This document shows, one piece after another, positions 1-7,707 of a stretch of 9,924 nucleotides of DNA. The position numbers and the translations under genes are program-made. Every line of letters begins with the position of its first letter. The first letter of the stretch is position 1. The stretch spans positions 1 through 9,924 of the forward strand of contig CANFVI010000057.1 in NCBI GenBank assembly GCA_947450405.1, read 5' to 3'. The DNA comes from Flavobacteriales bacterium. GTDB lineage: Bacteria; Bacteroidota; Bacteroidia; NS11-12g; UBA955. The notes beneath the pieces are model-generated. The model was not told the DNA's origin and ran no database searches. It saw only the letters and a program-made list of their open reading frames with translations.

Positions 1-344
1 CCTACATCTCTTCCGACAAAGCCACCACCGTGGTGATACAAAACAACAAAACCAACGTGCTCCAATTTTTGGGCATGGTGGGCGGTTTGGCCTGGATGGA
101 CAAACGCAATGGCATTAAAATTATACGCCAAGTAGACAGTGTGCGCACCGTGTACACCCTCAACCTCACAGACGCCTCCGTGTTTCACCACCCCGCCTAT
201 TACCTGCAACCCAACGACATTATTTACGTAGAACCCAACCGACGCAAGTTTCTCGAAACCAATGTGCAGTTGCTTACCTACGTAACCACCATTACCTCAA
301 CCCTCAGCATTTTGGTGTTGTTTGTAAATAGTTTAAGAAAATAA
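1..344 (+). CDS. Wza-like polysaccharide export protein, C-terminal part (5' end outside window)
   Basis: The reading frame is open from the left edge (first full codon at 3) to a TAA at 342-344, giving the last 113 residues. A GTG at 30 lies inside this open frame and is not needed as a start, so the gene is cut by the window edge rather than short. The fragment contains the pattern seen near the end of Bacteroidota polysaccharide biosynthesis/export (Wza/SLBB) proteins: a glycine-containing 'MVGGLAWMD' segment, 'IKIIRQ', then 'LQPNDIIYVEPNRRKF'. It ends with a hydrophobic stretch (about the last 20 residues before SLRK) that could cross the outer membrane as a helix, as in Wza. Family knowledge: Wza proteins form the outer-membrane channel that exports capsule or O-polysaccharide and work with Wzc. 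The wzc gene begins 19 bases downstream, which fits co-transcription. The N-terminal export domain and any lipoprotein signal cannot be seen. Confidence 0.85.
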   Translation, partial: YISSDKATTVVIQNNKTNVLQFLGMVGGLAWMDKRNGIKIIRQVDSVRTVYTLNLTDASVFHHPAYYLQPNDIIYVEPNRRKFLETNVQLLTYVTTITSTLSILVLFVNSLRK

Positions 345-363
345 GTTTAATTCAAATTTTACA

Positions 364-2841
364 GTGAATACTCCAAATCAAGTTCCGTATAACGAAGAAA
401 GACCCCAAGACCGCAACGCATTTATTGAAAGCCTGTTGCGTGATTACCTGCCCTATTGGCCTGTAATTTTGGTGATGGGCATCATGGGCTACTTTGTGTC
501 TAAGGTATATTTGAATTACCAAAACCCAGTGTATGAAGTACAAGCGGGTATTTTGTTGAAAGACGAAAGCCAATCTGCCAATAGCCTTATCAAGCAAGTG
601 GCCTTGGGTAAAAATGCCTCCTACATAGAAGACGAAATGGAGGTACTCAAGGGCATGGCCGTGATGCGCAGGGCAGCAAAATTGGGTAACGTGCAAACGG
701 AAGTTAGGACGGATGGGCGCATCAGAATGTCAACAGAAGATAACGATAAATTGCCCTTTGAGGTGCTGCACAACAACACCGATTCTGTGGTTGATTTTGA
801 AAGCACCTTCAAGGTTAATGCCAGCAAAACCGAATTTGTGTTTTTGGGCAATGTGCATGTTCCTTTCAACCAATGGACCAAATTGGGCAGCAACACCATT
901 TATGTGCGTACCCATGTAAAAGCTAATGACGATGCTTGGAAAAAATTCTTTGAAAAGAAATATACCTTTTATCTTACTTTTAGGAGCATAGACAATGCCG
1001 CTAAAAACTTGGCTGCAGCCATGTCTATGACCAAAGACAAGAAACTGTCGGTAATCAATTTATCGGTAAAATCACTTTCTTTATCAAATGGCAAGCGCTG
1101 GTTGCAGGCAATTATTGACAGTTACCAAGAAGAAACCCAAGATGAAAAGCGGAAAAAGGCCAAGTACACCATGGACTTCATTGACAACCGTTTGAGTTAT
1201 GTGGGACAGGATTTGGACAGTGTAGAAAGCAATTTGGAACAATTTAAAAAGAGCAACAATATTGCACGACTCTCTACCGAAGCCGAATTGTATTTGGACA
1301 AGGTGAAAGACGAAGACAAGTTTGCGGCACAAACAGAGCTCAAACTCATGGTGCTGGATGAGGTTGAAAACTACATACAGGGAAAAATCAAAAAATCTGG
1401 CATGGCTCCCAGCCTTTTGGGTATGGAAGACCAAAATATTTCTCAATACTTACAAAAATTGAATGCGGCCGAAACCAAGTACGATTTGATGCTGGATCAA
1501 AACGGACCCAACAACGATGGGGTGCGCGGCCTTGCCCACGAAATTGAAACCTACAAAGCATCATTGCAAGAAATAGTGCGCAATACCCGAAAAAACCTGA
1601 ATGTGCTGCGCAAAAAAGCGGAGAATAATTTTAGCAAATTTGCAGGTGAGTACGACCAGTTGATGCGATCCATTCCCTCAAAAGAAAGGGGCTTGTTGAA
1701 CATTACCCGACAACAGAGCATCAAGAACGAATTGTACACCTTCTTGCTCGAAAAACGTGAGGAAAGCGCCATTGAAATGGCGGGTACTTTGAGCGATATC
1801 AGGATCATTGAATCAACCAATACGGGTGTGGTGGTGAGCCCAAAGCGTGGCCCCATTACAGCAGGGTTTACTTTAGGTTTCATGGCCATCATTTTGGGTA
1901 TTTTGTTTATCCGTTCGGGCTTGAACAACAAAATATTGACCCGCTCAGAAATTGAAGCCCGCACAAACCTGCCCATTTTGGCAGAAATTATTGAGGCGGT
2001 TTCAGACAACCCTTTGGTAATAGGAAACGGCATTCGTTCTGCCATTGCAGAGCAGCTGCGTTCTTTGCGCACCAATTTGAGTTATTTAAATACCCAAGGA
2101 GGCCAAGTAAAGAAGATCATGGTTTCATCGAGTTTACCGGGTGAGGGAAAATCGTTCATTGCCACCAACATTGCCTTGAGCATGGCCTTGAGCGGTAAAA
2201 AAACCTTGTTAATAGAATCCGACATGCGCAAACCTGGGGTGGCCAAATATTTTAAAATCAACAGCAGGCAGGGCTTGAGCATGCATTTGGTGGGAAAATT
2301 GGCATTGACTGAAGTATTGTTTCAAACAGAATTTGAAAATTTGACCATCATGCCTGCTGGCCCCATACCTCCTAACCCCGTGGAATTGATTATGAATGGG
2401 CGCTACGAGCAAATGTTGCAGGAATTGAGCGAAACCTTCGACCAAATTATCATTGACTGTCCCCCAGTTGGGTTGGTAACCGATGCCAAGGTGATAGGCA
2501 ATTGGGTAGATGCCACGGTGTTGATTGTGAGGCAACAGCATACACCCCGTGAGTCGGTGAGCATGATATTGGAAAGTTTAAACCAGCAAAAGGTGCTGCA
2601 AAATGCGGGCATTGTGTATAACGGTTTGAAGGGGGGTATTAGCGGCTATGGTTATGGATATTATTATGGATATGGAGGCTATGGGTATGGGTATGGATAT
2701 GGAAGCTATACCTACAGTTATGGGTATGGATATTATGGAGACACCCAAAACAAAAGAACCCCATTGAAATTCATTTACAATGTATTGGTAGTTCCCTTCT
2801 TTGCCTTTTTTGCAAAGAATTGGATGAAACGCAAAAATTAA
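364..2841 (+). CDS. wzc: Wzc-type polysaccharide co-polymerase and tyrosine autokinase
   Basis: This 825-residue inner-membrane protein joins a Wzz chain-length domain to a cytoplasmic BY-kinase. The start is GTG at 364. The first in-frame ATG falls inside the first membrane helix, so GTG is the better choice. Visible parts are TM1 at about residues 31-50, a periplasmic region with long charged helices (roughly 260-430, probable coiled coil), a GNVR-type segment near 438-490, and TM2 at about 498-516. The kinase has Walker A 'LPGEGKS' (591-597, K596), Walker A' 'LLIESDMRKP' (615-624, D620) and Walker B 'IIIDCPP' (695-701, D698). The tail has 16 tyrosines in residues 762-791, the presumed autophosphorylation cluster, followed by 32 more residues with a hydrophobic patch. 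Family knowledge: phosphorylation of the Tyr cluster controls assembly and polymer length. The upstream Wza-like gene is its expected partner. No cognate low-molecular-weight phosphatase (Wzb) is in the window. Confidence 0.95.
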   Translation: MNTPNQVPYNEERPQDRNAFIESLLRDYLPYWPVILVMGIMGYFVSKVYLNYQNPVYEVQAGILLKDESQSANSLIKQVALGKNASYIEDEMEVLKGMAVMRRAAKLGNVQTEVRTDGRIRMSTEDNDKLPFEVLHNNTDSVVDFESTFKVNASKTEFVFLGNVHVPFNQWTKLGSNTIYVRTHVKANDDAWKKFFEKKYTFYLTFRSIDNAAKNLAAAMSMTKDKKLSVINLSVKSLSLSNGKRWLQAIIDSYQEETQDEKRKKAKYTMDFIDNRLSYVGQDLDSVESNLEQFKKSNNIARLSTEAELYLDKVKDEDKFAAQTELKLMVLDEVENYIQGKIKKSGMAPSLLGMEDQNISQYLQKLNAAETKYDLMLDQNGPNNDGVRGLAHEIETYKASLQEIVRNTRKNLNVLRKKAENNFSKFAGEYDQLMRSIPSKERGLLNITRQQSIKNELYTFLLEKREESAIEMAGTLSDIRIIESTNTGVVVSPKRGPITAGFTLGFMAIILGILFIRSGLNNKILTRSEIEARTNLPILAEIIEAVSDNPLVIGNGIRSAIAEQLRSLRTNLSYLNTQGGQVKKIMVSSSLPGEGKSFIATNIALSMALSGKKTLLIESDMRKPGVAKYFKINSRQGLSMHLVGKLALTEVLFQTEFENLTIMPAGPIPPNPVELIMNGRYEQMLQELSETFDQIIIDCPPVGLVTDAKVIGNWVDATVLIVRQQHTPRESVSMILESLNQQKVLQNAGIVYNGLKGGISGYGYGYYYGYGGYGYGYGYGSYTYSYGYGYYGDTQNKRTPLKFIYNVLVVPFFAFFAKNWMKRKN
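2645..2739 (+). repeat. Imperfect hexamer repeat coding for the Gly-Tyr tail of Wzc
   Basis: The DNA here is a degenerate run of TATGGA/TATGGG/TATGGT units, with TATTAT and a short TAT-ACC-TAC interruption. It encodes alternating Gly and Tyr, with YYY at 766-768 and YY at 790-791. The unit is two codons long, so gain or loss of copies would change the number of tyrosines without shifting the frame. Slippage-driven variation is an inference; a single sequence cannot show it. Confidence 0.8.
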
Positions 2842-2915
2842 ACTTGGATTAGCACCATTCACAAACAAAGGTGTCAATTTAATCATTTGGAAACAAAGGT
2901 TAAAGACATTGAAAT

Positions 2916-2923
2916 TAACTTTG
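2916..2923 (+). promoter_or_regulatory. Candidate Bacteroidota -7 promoter element for the sugar operon
   Basis: TAACTTTG matches the TAnnTTTG -7 consensus of Bacteroidota vegetative promoters. It lies in the only sizeable gap between wzc and the dideoxysugar genes, 71 bases before the ATG of ddhD. The upstream -33 element is weak: the nearest TTTG (2886-2889) is 26 bases away, longer than the usual spacing of about 19-23. No convincing terminator follows wzc, so read-through from wzc could also supply transcripts. Confidence 0.4.
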
Positions 2924-2994
2924 TAAAATAAAAAATTAGAGGTTATGTGCATGGAATGCATGTAACTGAAGGGGCGAAGCTGTATCAAATCAAC

Positions 2995-3987
2995 ATGAAT
3001 CAAATAAAATTAGCCAACAACAAACAATTTAAATGTGGTGTAGAGCAAACCATATTTGAATCGGCAAAATCAGCCGGCGTTCATTTGGAGCATAGTTGTT
3101 TGGCGGCGCGTTGTAGCAGTTGTAAGGCAAGAGTCATATCTGGTTCAGTTGCTTCAATACATGATGAAAACATATTGACAGCTAAGGAAAAAGCAGACGG
3201 TTATATCCTGACTTGTAACTCTAAGCCTCTGACAGATATAGTATTGGATATTGAAGATTTGGATGGATTAACTCTTATTCCTGCCAAAACAATACCTTCC
3301 AAAATTGATTCTGTTGAAAAACTTACTGAGGATATAGTGAAATTAATTTTGCGCTTACCCCCAAATGCAGATTTCAAATTCAGCGCTGGACAATATGTCA
3401 ATTTAATTTACAACGGAATTAAAAGAAGTTATTCTATTGCAAATCATAGGTTAGTTGATAATAAATTGACATTTTTTATAAAAAATTACACCAATGGTTT
3501 GATGAGCGATTATTTCTTCAATCATGCCAAACCTAATGATTTATTAAGAATGGAAGGACCCTTGGGTACATTCTTTTATCGGGAAACAAAAAAACAAAAC
3601 ATTGTTTTTTTGGCAACAGGAACGGGAATCGCGCCAATTAAAGCAATACTCGACGATTTTCAGGAAAATGCAAGTGATGCTCAATTACAGAATATGAAAG
3701 TTACCATACTATGGGGAGGACGAGCAATAAATGATATTTTTTGGGCACCGAAATACAGTCGCTTAAACTTCAAATTTTCACAAGTAATTTCCAAACCTAA
3801 ATTATACAAAGGTGAAGAAAAGATATATATCCAAGATCATTTGCTTGACATGGATTTAGATTGGCATGATACTGTTGTATATGCCTGTGGCTCAAATGCA
3901 ATGATTCAAGATAGTTTTAATAAATTGACAAACACGGGTTTGGATAAAAATAGTTTTTATTCAGATGCATTTGTTGTTTCTAATTAA
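2995..3987 (+). CDS. ddhD: CDP-6-deoxy-delta-3,4-glucoseen reductase (E3)
   Basis: This is the electron-transfer partner of DdhC. It passes electrons from NAD(P)H through FAD and a [2Fe-2S] cluster to DdhC for C-3 deoxygenation. The frame is open from a GTG at 2947, but the ATG at 2995 gives 330 residues, the usual family length, and begins directly at the ferredoxin fold; the 16 extra residues look unrelated. In ATG numbering, the plant-type ferredoxin cysteines are C35, C40, C43 and C74 (C-X4-C-X2-C-X30-C). The FAD motif R-S-Y-S is at 144-147, the NAD-binding 'GTGIAP' at 209-214 and the C-terminal 'CGS' at 298-300. The order is ferredoxin, FAD, then NAD domain, as in AscD/DdhD. An isolated oxygenase reductase would have the same domains, but the directly following ddhA, ddhB and ddhC make that unlikely. 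It ends in two consecutive stop codons (TAA TAG). Confidence 0.92.
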   Translation: MNQIKLANNKQFKCGVEQTIFESAKSAGVHLEHSCLAARCSSCKARVISGSVASIHDENILTAKEKADGYILTCNSKPLTDIVLDIEDLDGLTLIPAKTIPSKIDSVEKLTEDIVKLILRLPPNADFKFSAGQYVNLIYNGIKRSYSIANHRLVDNKLTFFIKNYTNGLMSDYFFNHAKPNDLLRMEGPLGTFFYRETKKQNIVFLATGTGIAPIKAILDDFQENASDAQLQNMKVTILWGGRAINDIFWAPKYSRLNFKFSQVISKPKLYKGEEKIYIQDHLLDMDLDWHDTVVYACGSNAMIQDSFNKLTNTGLDKNSFYSDAFVVSN

Positions 3988-4009
3988 TAGTTATTAAGTA
4001 ACAAAAAAT

Positions 4010-4786
4010 ATGAAAGCAGTTATTCTTGCTGGTGGTTTGGGAACTCGTTTGAGTGAAGAAACAGTTTCAAAACCAAAACCAATGGTAGAAATAGGTGGTA
4101 AACCAATTCTATGGCATATCATGAAAATGTATTCGCATTATGGTATTAATGATTTTATTATTTGCTGCGGATACAAAGGATATGTAATAAAGGAATATTT
4201 TGCAAATTACTTTTTGCATCAGTCTGACATTACTTTCAACATGAAAGACAATCAGATGATTGTTCATGAAAAAAGGGCGGAACCTTGGACCATCACACTT
4301 ATTGATACAGGTGAAAACACCATGACGGGTGGCCGTTTAAAACGTGTTGCAAAATATTTAGAAAATGAAGAGCATTTTTGTTTTACCTATGGTGATGGGG
4401 TTTCTGATTTAAACATTAAGGCATTAATTGATTTTCACAATGCGCATGGAAAAGAAGCAACACTTACAGCTGCTTTTCCTCCAGGTAGATTTGGTGCCTT
4501 GGATATCGAAAACAACATGGTGAATACATTCCAAGAGAAACCGAGAGGCGATGGTGCTTTAATAAATGGTGGATTTTTTGTGTTATCGCCTAAAGTGATT
4601 AATAGAATTGAAAATGATGCCACAATTTGGGAGCAAGAACCGTTGAAAGGTTTGGCAACTGCCGAACAGCTTATGGCTTATAAACATGAAGGATTCTGGC
4701 AACCCATGGATACGTTGAGAGATAAAATGTATTTGGAAGAATTGTTGGAAACCAATAAAGCGCCTTGGAAAAAATGGAAAGATTAA
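4010..4786 (+). CDS. ddhA: Glucose-1-phosphate cytidylyltransferase
   Basis: This cytoplasmic enzyme makes CDP-glucose and pyrophosphate from CTP and alpha-D-glucose-1-phosphate, committing carbon to CDP-dideoxysugars. Its 258 residues match the family length of about 257. The N-terminus carries the nucleotidyltransferase signature 'GGLGTRLSEET' (8-18) followed by 'KPKPMVEIGG' (21-30). Further motifs are 'YGDGVSD' at 127-133, with D129 a likely metal ligand, and 'NGGFF' at 186-190. The long insert after the first strand (around 'KGYVIKEYFANYF') is typical of the RfbF group and separates it from glucose-1-phosphate uridylyl- or thymidylyltransferases. The ATG at 4010 follows an A-rich leader with no Shine-Dalgarno, 22 bases after ddhD. 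Its last 13 bases overlap the start of ddhB. Confidence 0.96.
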   Translation: MKAVILAGGLGTRLSEETVSKPKPMVEIGGKPILWHIMKMYSHYGINDFIICCGYKGYVIKEYFANYFLHQSDITFNMKDNQMIVHEKRAEPWTITLIDTGENTMTGGRLKRVAKYLENEEHFCFTYGDGVSDLNIKALIDFHNAHGKEATLTAAFPPGRFGALDIENNMVNTFQEKPRGDGALINGGFFVLSPKVINRIENDATIWEQEPLKGLATAEQLMAYKHEGFWQPMDTLRDKMYLEELLETNKAPWKKWKD

Positions 4787-5853
4787 GCGCCTCAGTTACT
4801 CCTGAATTTTGGAAAAATAAACGAGTTTTTTTAACGGGGCATACCGGTTTTAAAGGCAGTTGGTTGAGTTTATGGTTGCAAGAAATGGGTGCAATTGTTA
4901 AAGGATATTCATTGGCCCCCTATACACAACCGAATTTGTTTGAAGTTGCAAAGGTTACTGAGAATATGGAATCGGAAATTGGTGATATCCGTAATTTGGA
5001 ACAGATTACCAATAGCATGACTGCTTTTAATCCTGATATACTCATTCACATGGCCGCACAACCTTTGGTTCGCTTGTCATATAACGATCCAATTGGAACT
5101 TATTCCACTAATGTAATGGGCACCTTGAATGTGTTGGAGGCAGCAAGGAAATGTGGTAGTTTAAAATCAATTGTAGCCATCACCACAGATAAATGTTATG
5201 AAAACAAGGAATGGGCCTGGGGTTACAGAGAAAACGACCCAATGGGTGGACATGACCCCTATAGCAGCAGCAAAGGTTGTTGCGAGTTGTTGATTGCTTC
5301 ATATAGAAATTCTTTTTTTAATTCAACGGATACAGCCAATTTGGCATCTGCAAGGGCAGGAAATGTAATTGGAGGAGGAGATTGGTCAGATGATAGGCTA
5401 ATTCCTGACATTTTAAAGTCATTTGAAAGAAACGAACCCGTTATTGTGCGCAATCCGCTTTCTACCCGTCCATGGCAGCATGTATTGGAGCCATTGTCTG
5501 GTTATTTGATTTTGGCCGAGAATTTGTTCGGAGACACTGGAAATGAATTCGCAGGCGCTTGGAATTTTGGTCCCAATGATGAGGATTGCCAACCTGTGTC
5601 ATGGATATTAAATATTATGACCGCAATTTGGGGAAATAACGCAAGTTGGAAACTAGATGGACAAAGTCATCCACATGAAGCTGGGTATTTAAAATTAGAT
5701 TGTTCAAAAGCAAACCAATCATTATATTGGCAACCAAAATGGAATTTGAAATATACATTGCAAAGCATAGTCAATTGGCAAAAAAAATACCATTCTGGGG
5801 AAGAAATGAAAAACCATTGTTTACAAGAAATTAACCACTTTCAAAAAAATTAA
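4774..5853 (+). CDS. ddhB: CDP-glucose 4,6-dehydratase
   Basis: This NAD-dependent extended SDR converts CDP-D-glucose to CDP-4-keto-6-deoxy-D-glucose. The frame opens at a TTG (4765), but the ATG at 4774 gives 359 residues, in line with the family, and is preferred. In that numbering the Rossmann loop is 'TGHTGFKGSW' (21-30), the 'TTDKCYEN' segment (137-144) holds the dehydratase T-D-K residues, and the catalytic Y-X3-K is Y163-K167 in 'DPYSSSKG'. 'RAGNVIGGGDW' and 'RPWQHVLEPLSGYL', both visible further on, are typical of the CDP-glucose branch rather than the dTDP-glucose (RmlB) or GDP-mannose branches. The start lies 13 bases inside ddhA in another frame, which suggests translational coupling. 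The next gene begins 5 bases after its stop. Confidence 0.96.
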   Translation: MERLSASVTPEFWKNKRVFLTGHTGFKGSWLSLWLQEMGAIVKGYSLAPYTQPNLFEVAKVTENMESEIGDIRNLEQITNSMTAFNPDILIHMAAQPLVRLSYNDPIGTYSTNVMGTLNVLEAARKCGSLKSIVAITTDKCYENKEWAWGYRENDPMGGHDPYSSSKGCCELLIASYRNSFFNSTDTANLASARAGNVIGGGDWSDDRLIPDILKSFERNEPVIVRNPLSTRPWQHVLEPLSGYLILAENLFGDTGNEFAGAWNFGPNDEDCQPVSWILNIMTAIWGNNASWKLDGQSHPHEAGYLKLDCSKANQSLYWQPKWNLKYTLQSIVNWQKKYHSGEEMKNHCLQEINHFQKN

Positions 5854-5858
5854 TACAG

Positions 5859-7184
5859 ATGAATCAAAAAGAGAAATTAGATAATTTAAGAATTGAAATA
5901 TCAAAATTGGTTTCAGAATATGCAGCCATTAATTTTCAAGAACAAGCTTTTATTCCAGGAGAAACAATAATACCACCTTCTGGGAAACTTTTGGGTGAAA
6001 CAGAATTGCAGAATATGGTTTCGTCTTCTTTGGATGGTTGGTTAACAACGGGTAGATTCAATGCTGCTTTTGAGAAGAAATTGGCTGATTTTTTAGGTGT
6101 AAAATATTGTTTGACTGTAAATTCAGGTTCTTCGGCCAATTTGGTTGCATTTAGTACGTTAACCTCTCATAAATTGGGTGATAGGGCTGTTAAAAAAGGG
6201 GATGAAGTGATTGGTGTGGCTGCAGGTTTTCCCACTACCGTGAATCCAATTGTACAGTTCGGTGCAATACCCGTGTTTGTGGATGTTGACATAAATACAC
6301 ACAATGTCAATGCCGATTTGATAGAAGCAGCAATTACGCCAAAAACAAAGGCAATTATGTTGGCCCATGCTTTGGGTAATCCTTTTAACTTAGAAAAAGT
6401 TACCGCAATCTGTAAAAAGTATAATTTGTGGTTGATAGAAGATACATGCGATGCGTTGGGCGCGGAATATAACGGACAAAAAGTGGGTACATTTGGCGAC
6501 ATTGGCGCTTTGAGTTTTTATCCTGCCCATCACATGACCATGGGAGAAGGCGGAGCTGTGTTTATGAATTCATTGGAGTTAAAATCCATAGCTGAATCTT
6601 TTAGAGATTGGGGGAGAGATTGTTATTGTGCCCCTGGTTGCGACAATACCTGTGGATGTAGGTTTGAGCAAAAACATGGGGATTTGCCTTTTGGGTATGA
6701 TCATAAATATGTGTATTCACACATTGGTTATAACTTGAAGATCACAGACATGCAGGCCGCATGCGGTTTGGCGCAATTGGATAAATTAGATTTTTTCATT
6801 CAGAGAAGAAGAGAAAATTTCCAATACTTGCATCAAAAATTACAAACCTTAACGGAGTACTTGCATTTACCAGTAGCTACAGAAAACAGCAATCCTTCTT
6901 GGTTTGGATTTCCCATTACATTGAAAGATGGATGTGGAACGTCAAGGGTAGAATTACTAAAATATTTAGATTCGCATAAAATTGGCAGTAGGTTATTATT
7001 TGCTGGTAATTTAATAAAACAGCCCTATTTCAAAGGCATTGAGCATAGGATGGTCGGAGAATTAACCCACACGGACAAAACCATGAACGACACTTTTTGG
7101 ATTGGTGTTCAACCTGCATTAACTGAAAAACATTTAAATTTTGTTGTTGAAAAGTTGGAAGAATTTTTTGGTTTGAATTTTTAG
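5859..7184 (+). CDS. ddhC: CDP-4-keto-6-deoxy-D-glucose 3-dehydrase (E1)
   Basis: This PMP-dependent, iron-sulfur enzyme of the DegT/aminotransferase fold dehydrates CDP-4-keto-6-deoxyglucose at C-3. The glucoseen intermediate is then reduced with electrons from DdhD. At 441 residues it is close to the family size of about 437. Two sequence marks are decisive. First, the position that holds the PLP lysine in ordinary aminotransferases is a histidine: 'FYPAHHMTMGEGG', with H224 aligning to the lysine. Second, the unusual [2Fe-2S] ligand pattern C-X57-C-X1-C-X7-C is present exactly, as C197, C255, C257 and C265. Extra cysteines C261 and C267 lie in the same loop. These features separate it from the simple sugar aminotransferases that a weak search could return. 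The ATG start has no Shine-Dalgarno. The epimerase gene follows after 4 bases. Confidence 0.97.
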   Translation: MNQKEKLDNLRIEISKLVSEYAAINFQEQAFIPGETIIPPSGKLLGETELQNMVSSSLDGWLTTGRFNAAFEKKLADFLGVKYCLTVNSGSSANLVAFSTLTSHKLGDRAVKKGDEVIGVAAGFPTTVNPIVQFGAIPVFVDVDINTHNVNADLIEAAITPKTKAIMLAHALGNPFNLEKVTAICKKYNLWLIEDTCDALGAEYNGQKVGTFGDIGALSFYPAHHMTMGEGGAVFMNSLELKSIAESFRDWGRDCYCAPGCDNTCGCRFEQKHGDLPFGYDHKYVYSHIGYNLKITDMQAACGLAQLDKLDFFIQRRRENFQYLHQKLQTLTEYLHLPVATENSNPSWFGFPITLKDGCGTSRVELLKYLDSHKIGSRLLFAGNLIKQPYFKGIEHRMVGELTHTDKTMNDTFWIGVQPALTEKHLNFVVEKLEEFFGLNF

Positions 7185-7188
7185 TTCT

Positions 7189-7707
7189 ATGAACATTGAG
7201 AAAACAGATATTGAAGGTTTGTTTGTTTTGCAACCAAAAATGATAATTGACGAACGAGGTATATTTATTAAAACTTTTAATTCAGACCTGTTTTTTGAAA
7301 ATAATTTACAAACAGTTTGGAATGAAGAATATTATTCTATTTCGAAAAAAGATGTGATACGCGGAATGCACTTTCAGACACCACCTCATGATCATGATAA
7401 AATAGTTTATTGTTCTGCAGGTTCTATTTTAGATGTTATTGTAGATATTAGAGAAAAAAGTGATACGTACAAGAGAGTTTTTTCAATGAAATTATCACAA
7501 GAGAATGGAACGATGGTTTATATACCAAAAGGTTGTGCTCACGGATTCTTGAGTTTAGAAAATCAGACTATCGTCAATTACAAAGTCTCCACAGTTTATA
7601 ATCCGGAGGCTGATAAAGGTATACTATGGTCATCAATAGATTTTGATTGGAATGCAGCGAATCCAATTCTTTCAAATAGAGATAAAAATCATCCTAATTT
7701 AGTTTAA
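7189..7707 (+). CDS. RmlC-family sugar-nucleotide epimerase (probable AscE-type C-5 epimerase)
   Basis: This 172-residue cupin belongs to the dTDP-4-dehydrorhamnose 3,5-epimerase (RfbC/RmlC) family, a little shorter than typical RmlC (about 180). 'VIRGMHFQTPP' (56-66) gives the catalytic base H61, and K71 follows in the expected place. 'IPKGCAHGF' (112-120) gives H118, and 'VNYKVSTVY' holds Y131, the counterpart of the general acid of RmlC, plus Y137. The active site therefore looks intact. No other dTDP-rhamnose genes are here; it sits between ddhC and a sugar reductase. In that context the substrate is most likely CDP-3,6-dideoxy-4-hexulose. C-3 is already deoxygenated, so only C-5 can be inverted, as done by AscE in Yersinia ascarylose synthesis. 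True RmlC activity, or action on another keto-sugar from genes outside the window, cannot be excluded. Its TAA shares its last base with the ATG of the next gene. Confidence 0.85.
   Translation: MNIEKTDIEGLFVLQPKMIIDERGIFIKTFNSDLFFENNLQTVWNEEYYSISKKDVIRGMHFQTPPHDHDKIVYCSAGSILDVIVDIREKSDTYKRVFSMKLSQENGTMVYIPKGCAHGFLSLENQTIVNYKVSTVYNPEADKGILWSSIDFDWNAANPILSNRDKNHPNLV

Noticed and set aside
352..696. 114-codon - strand frame over the start of wzc
   Set aside because: It overlaps the N-terminus and first membrane helix of Wzc antisense and shows no protein-family features.
1551..2075. 174-codon open frame on the - strand inside wzc
   Set aside because: It lies wholly antisense to the well-supported Wzc coding region, has no recognisable domain, and reads as a shadow of its codon pattern.
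2852..2874. Short inverted repeat (CACC/GGTG) after wzc as a terminator
   Set aside because: The stem is only four pairs plus a wobble, the loop is 13 bases, and no T-run follows, so it does not support a terminator.
2948..2965. Tandem 9-base near-repeat (TGCATGGAA / TGCATGTAA) upstream of ddhD
   Set aside because: Two copies with two mismatches are easily due to chance; no symmetry or second site suggests an operator.
2578..3003. 141-codon - strand frame with alternating Ile/Ser-Ile/Pro residues
   Set aside because: The periodic residues are the reverse complement of the Gly-Tyr repeat; it is a by-product of that low-complexity DNA.
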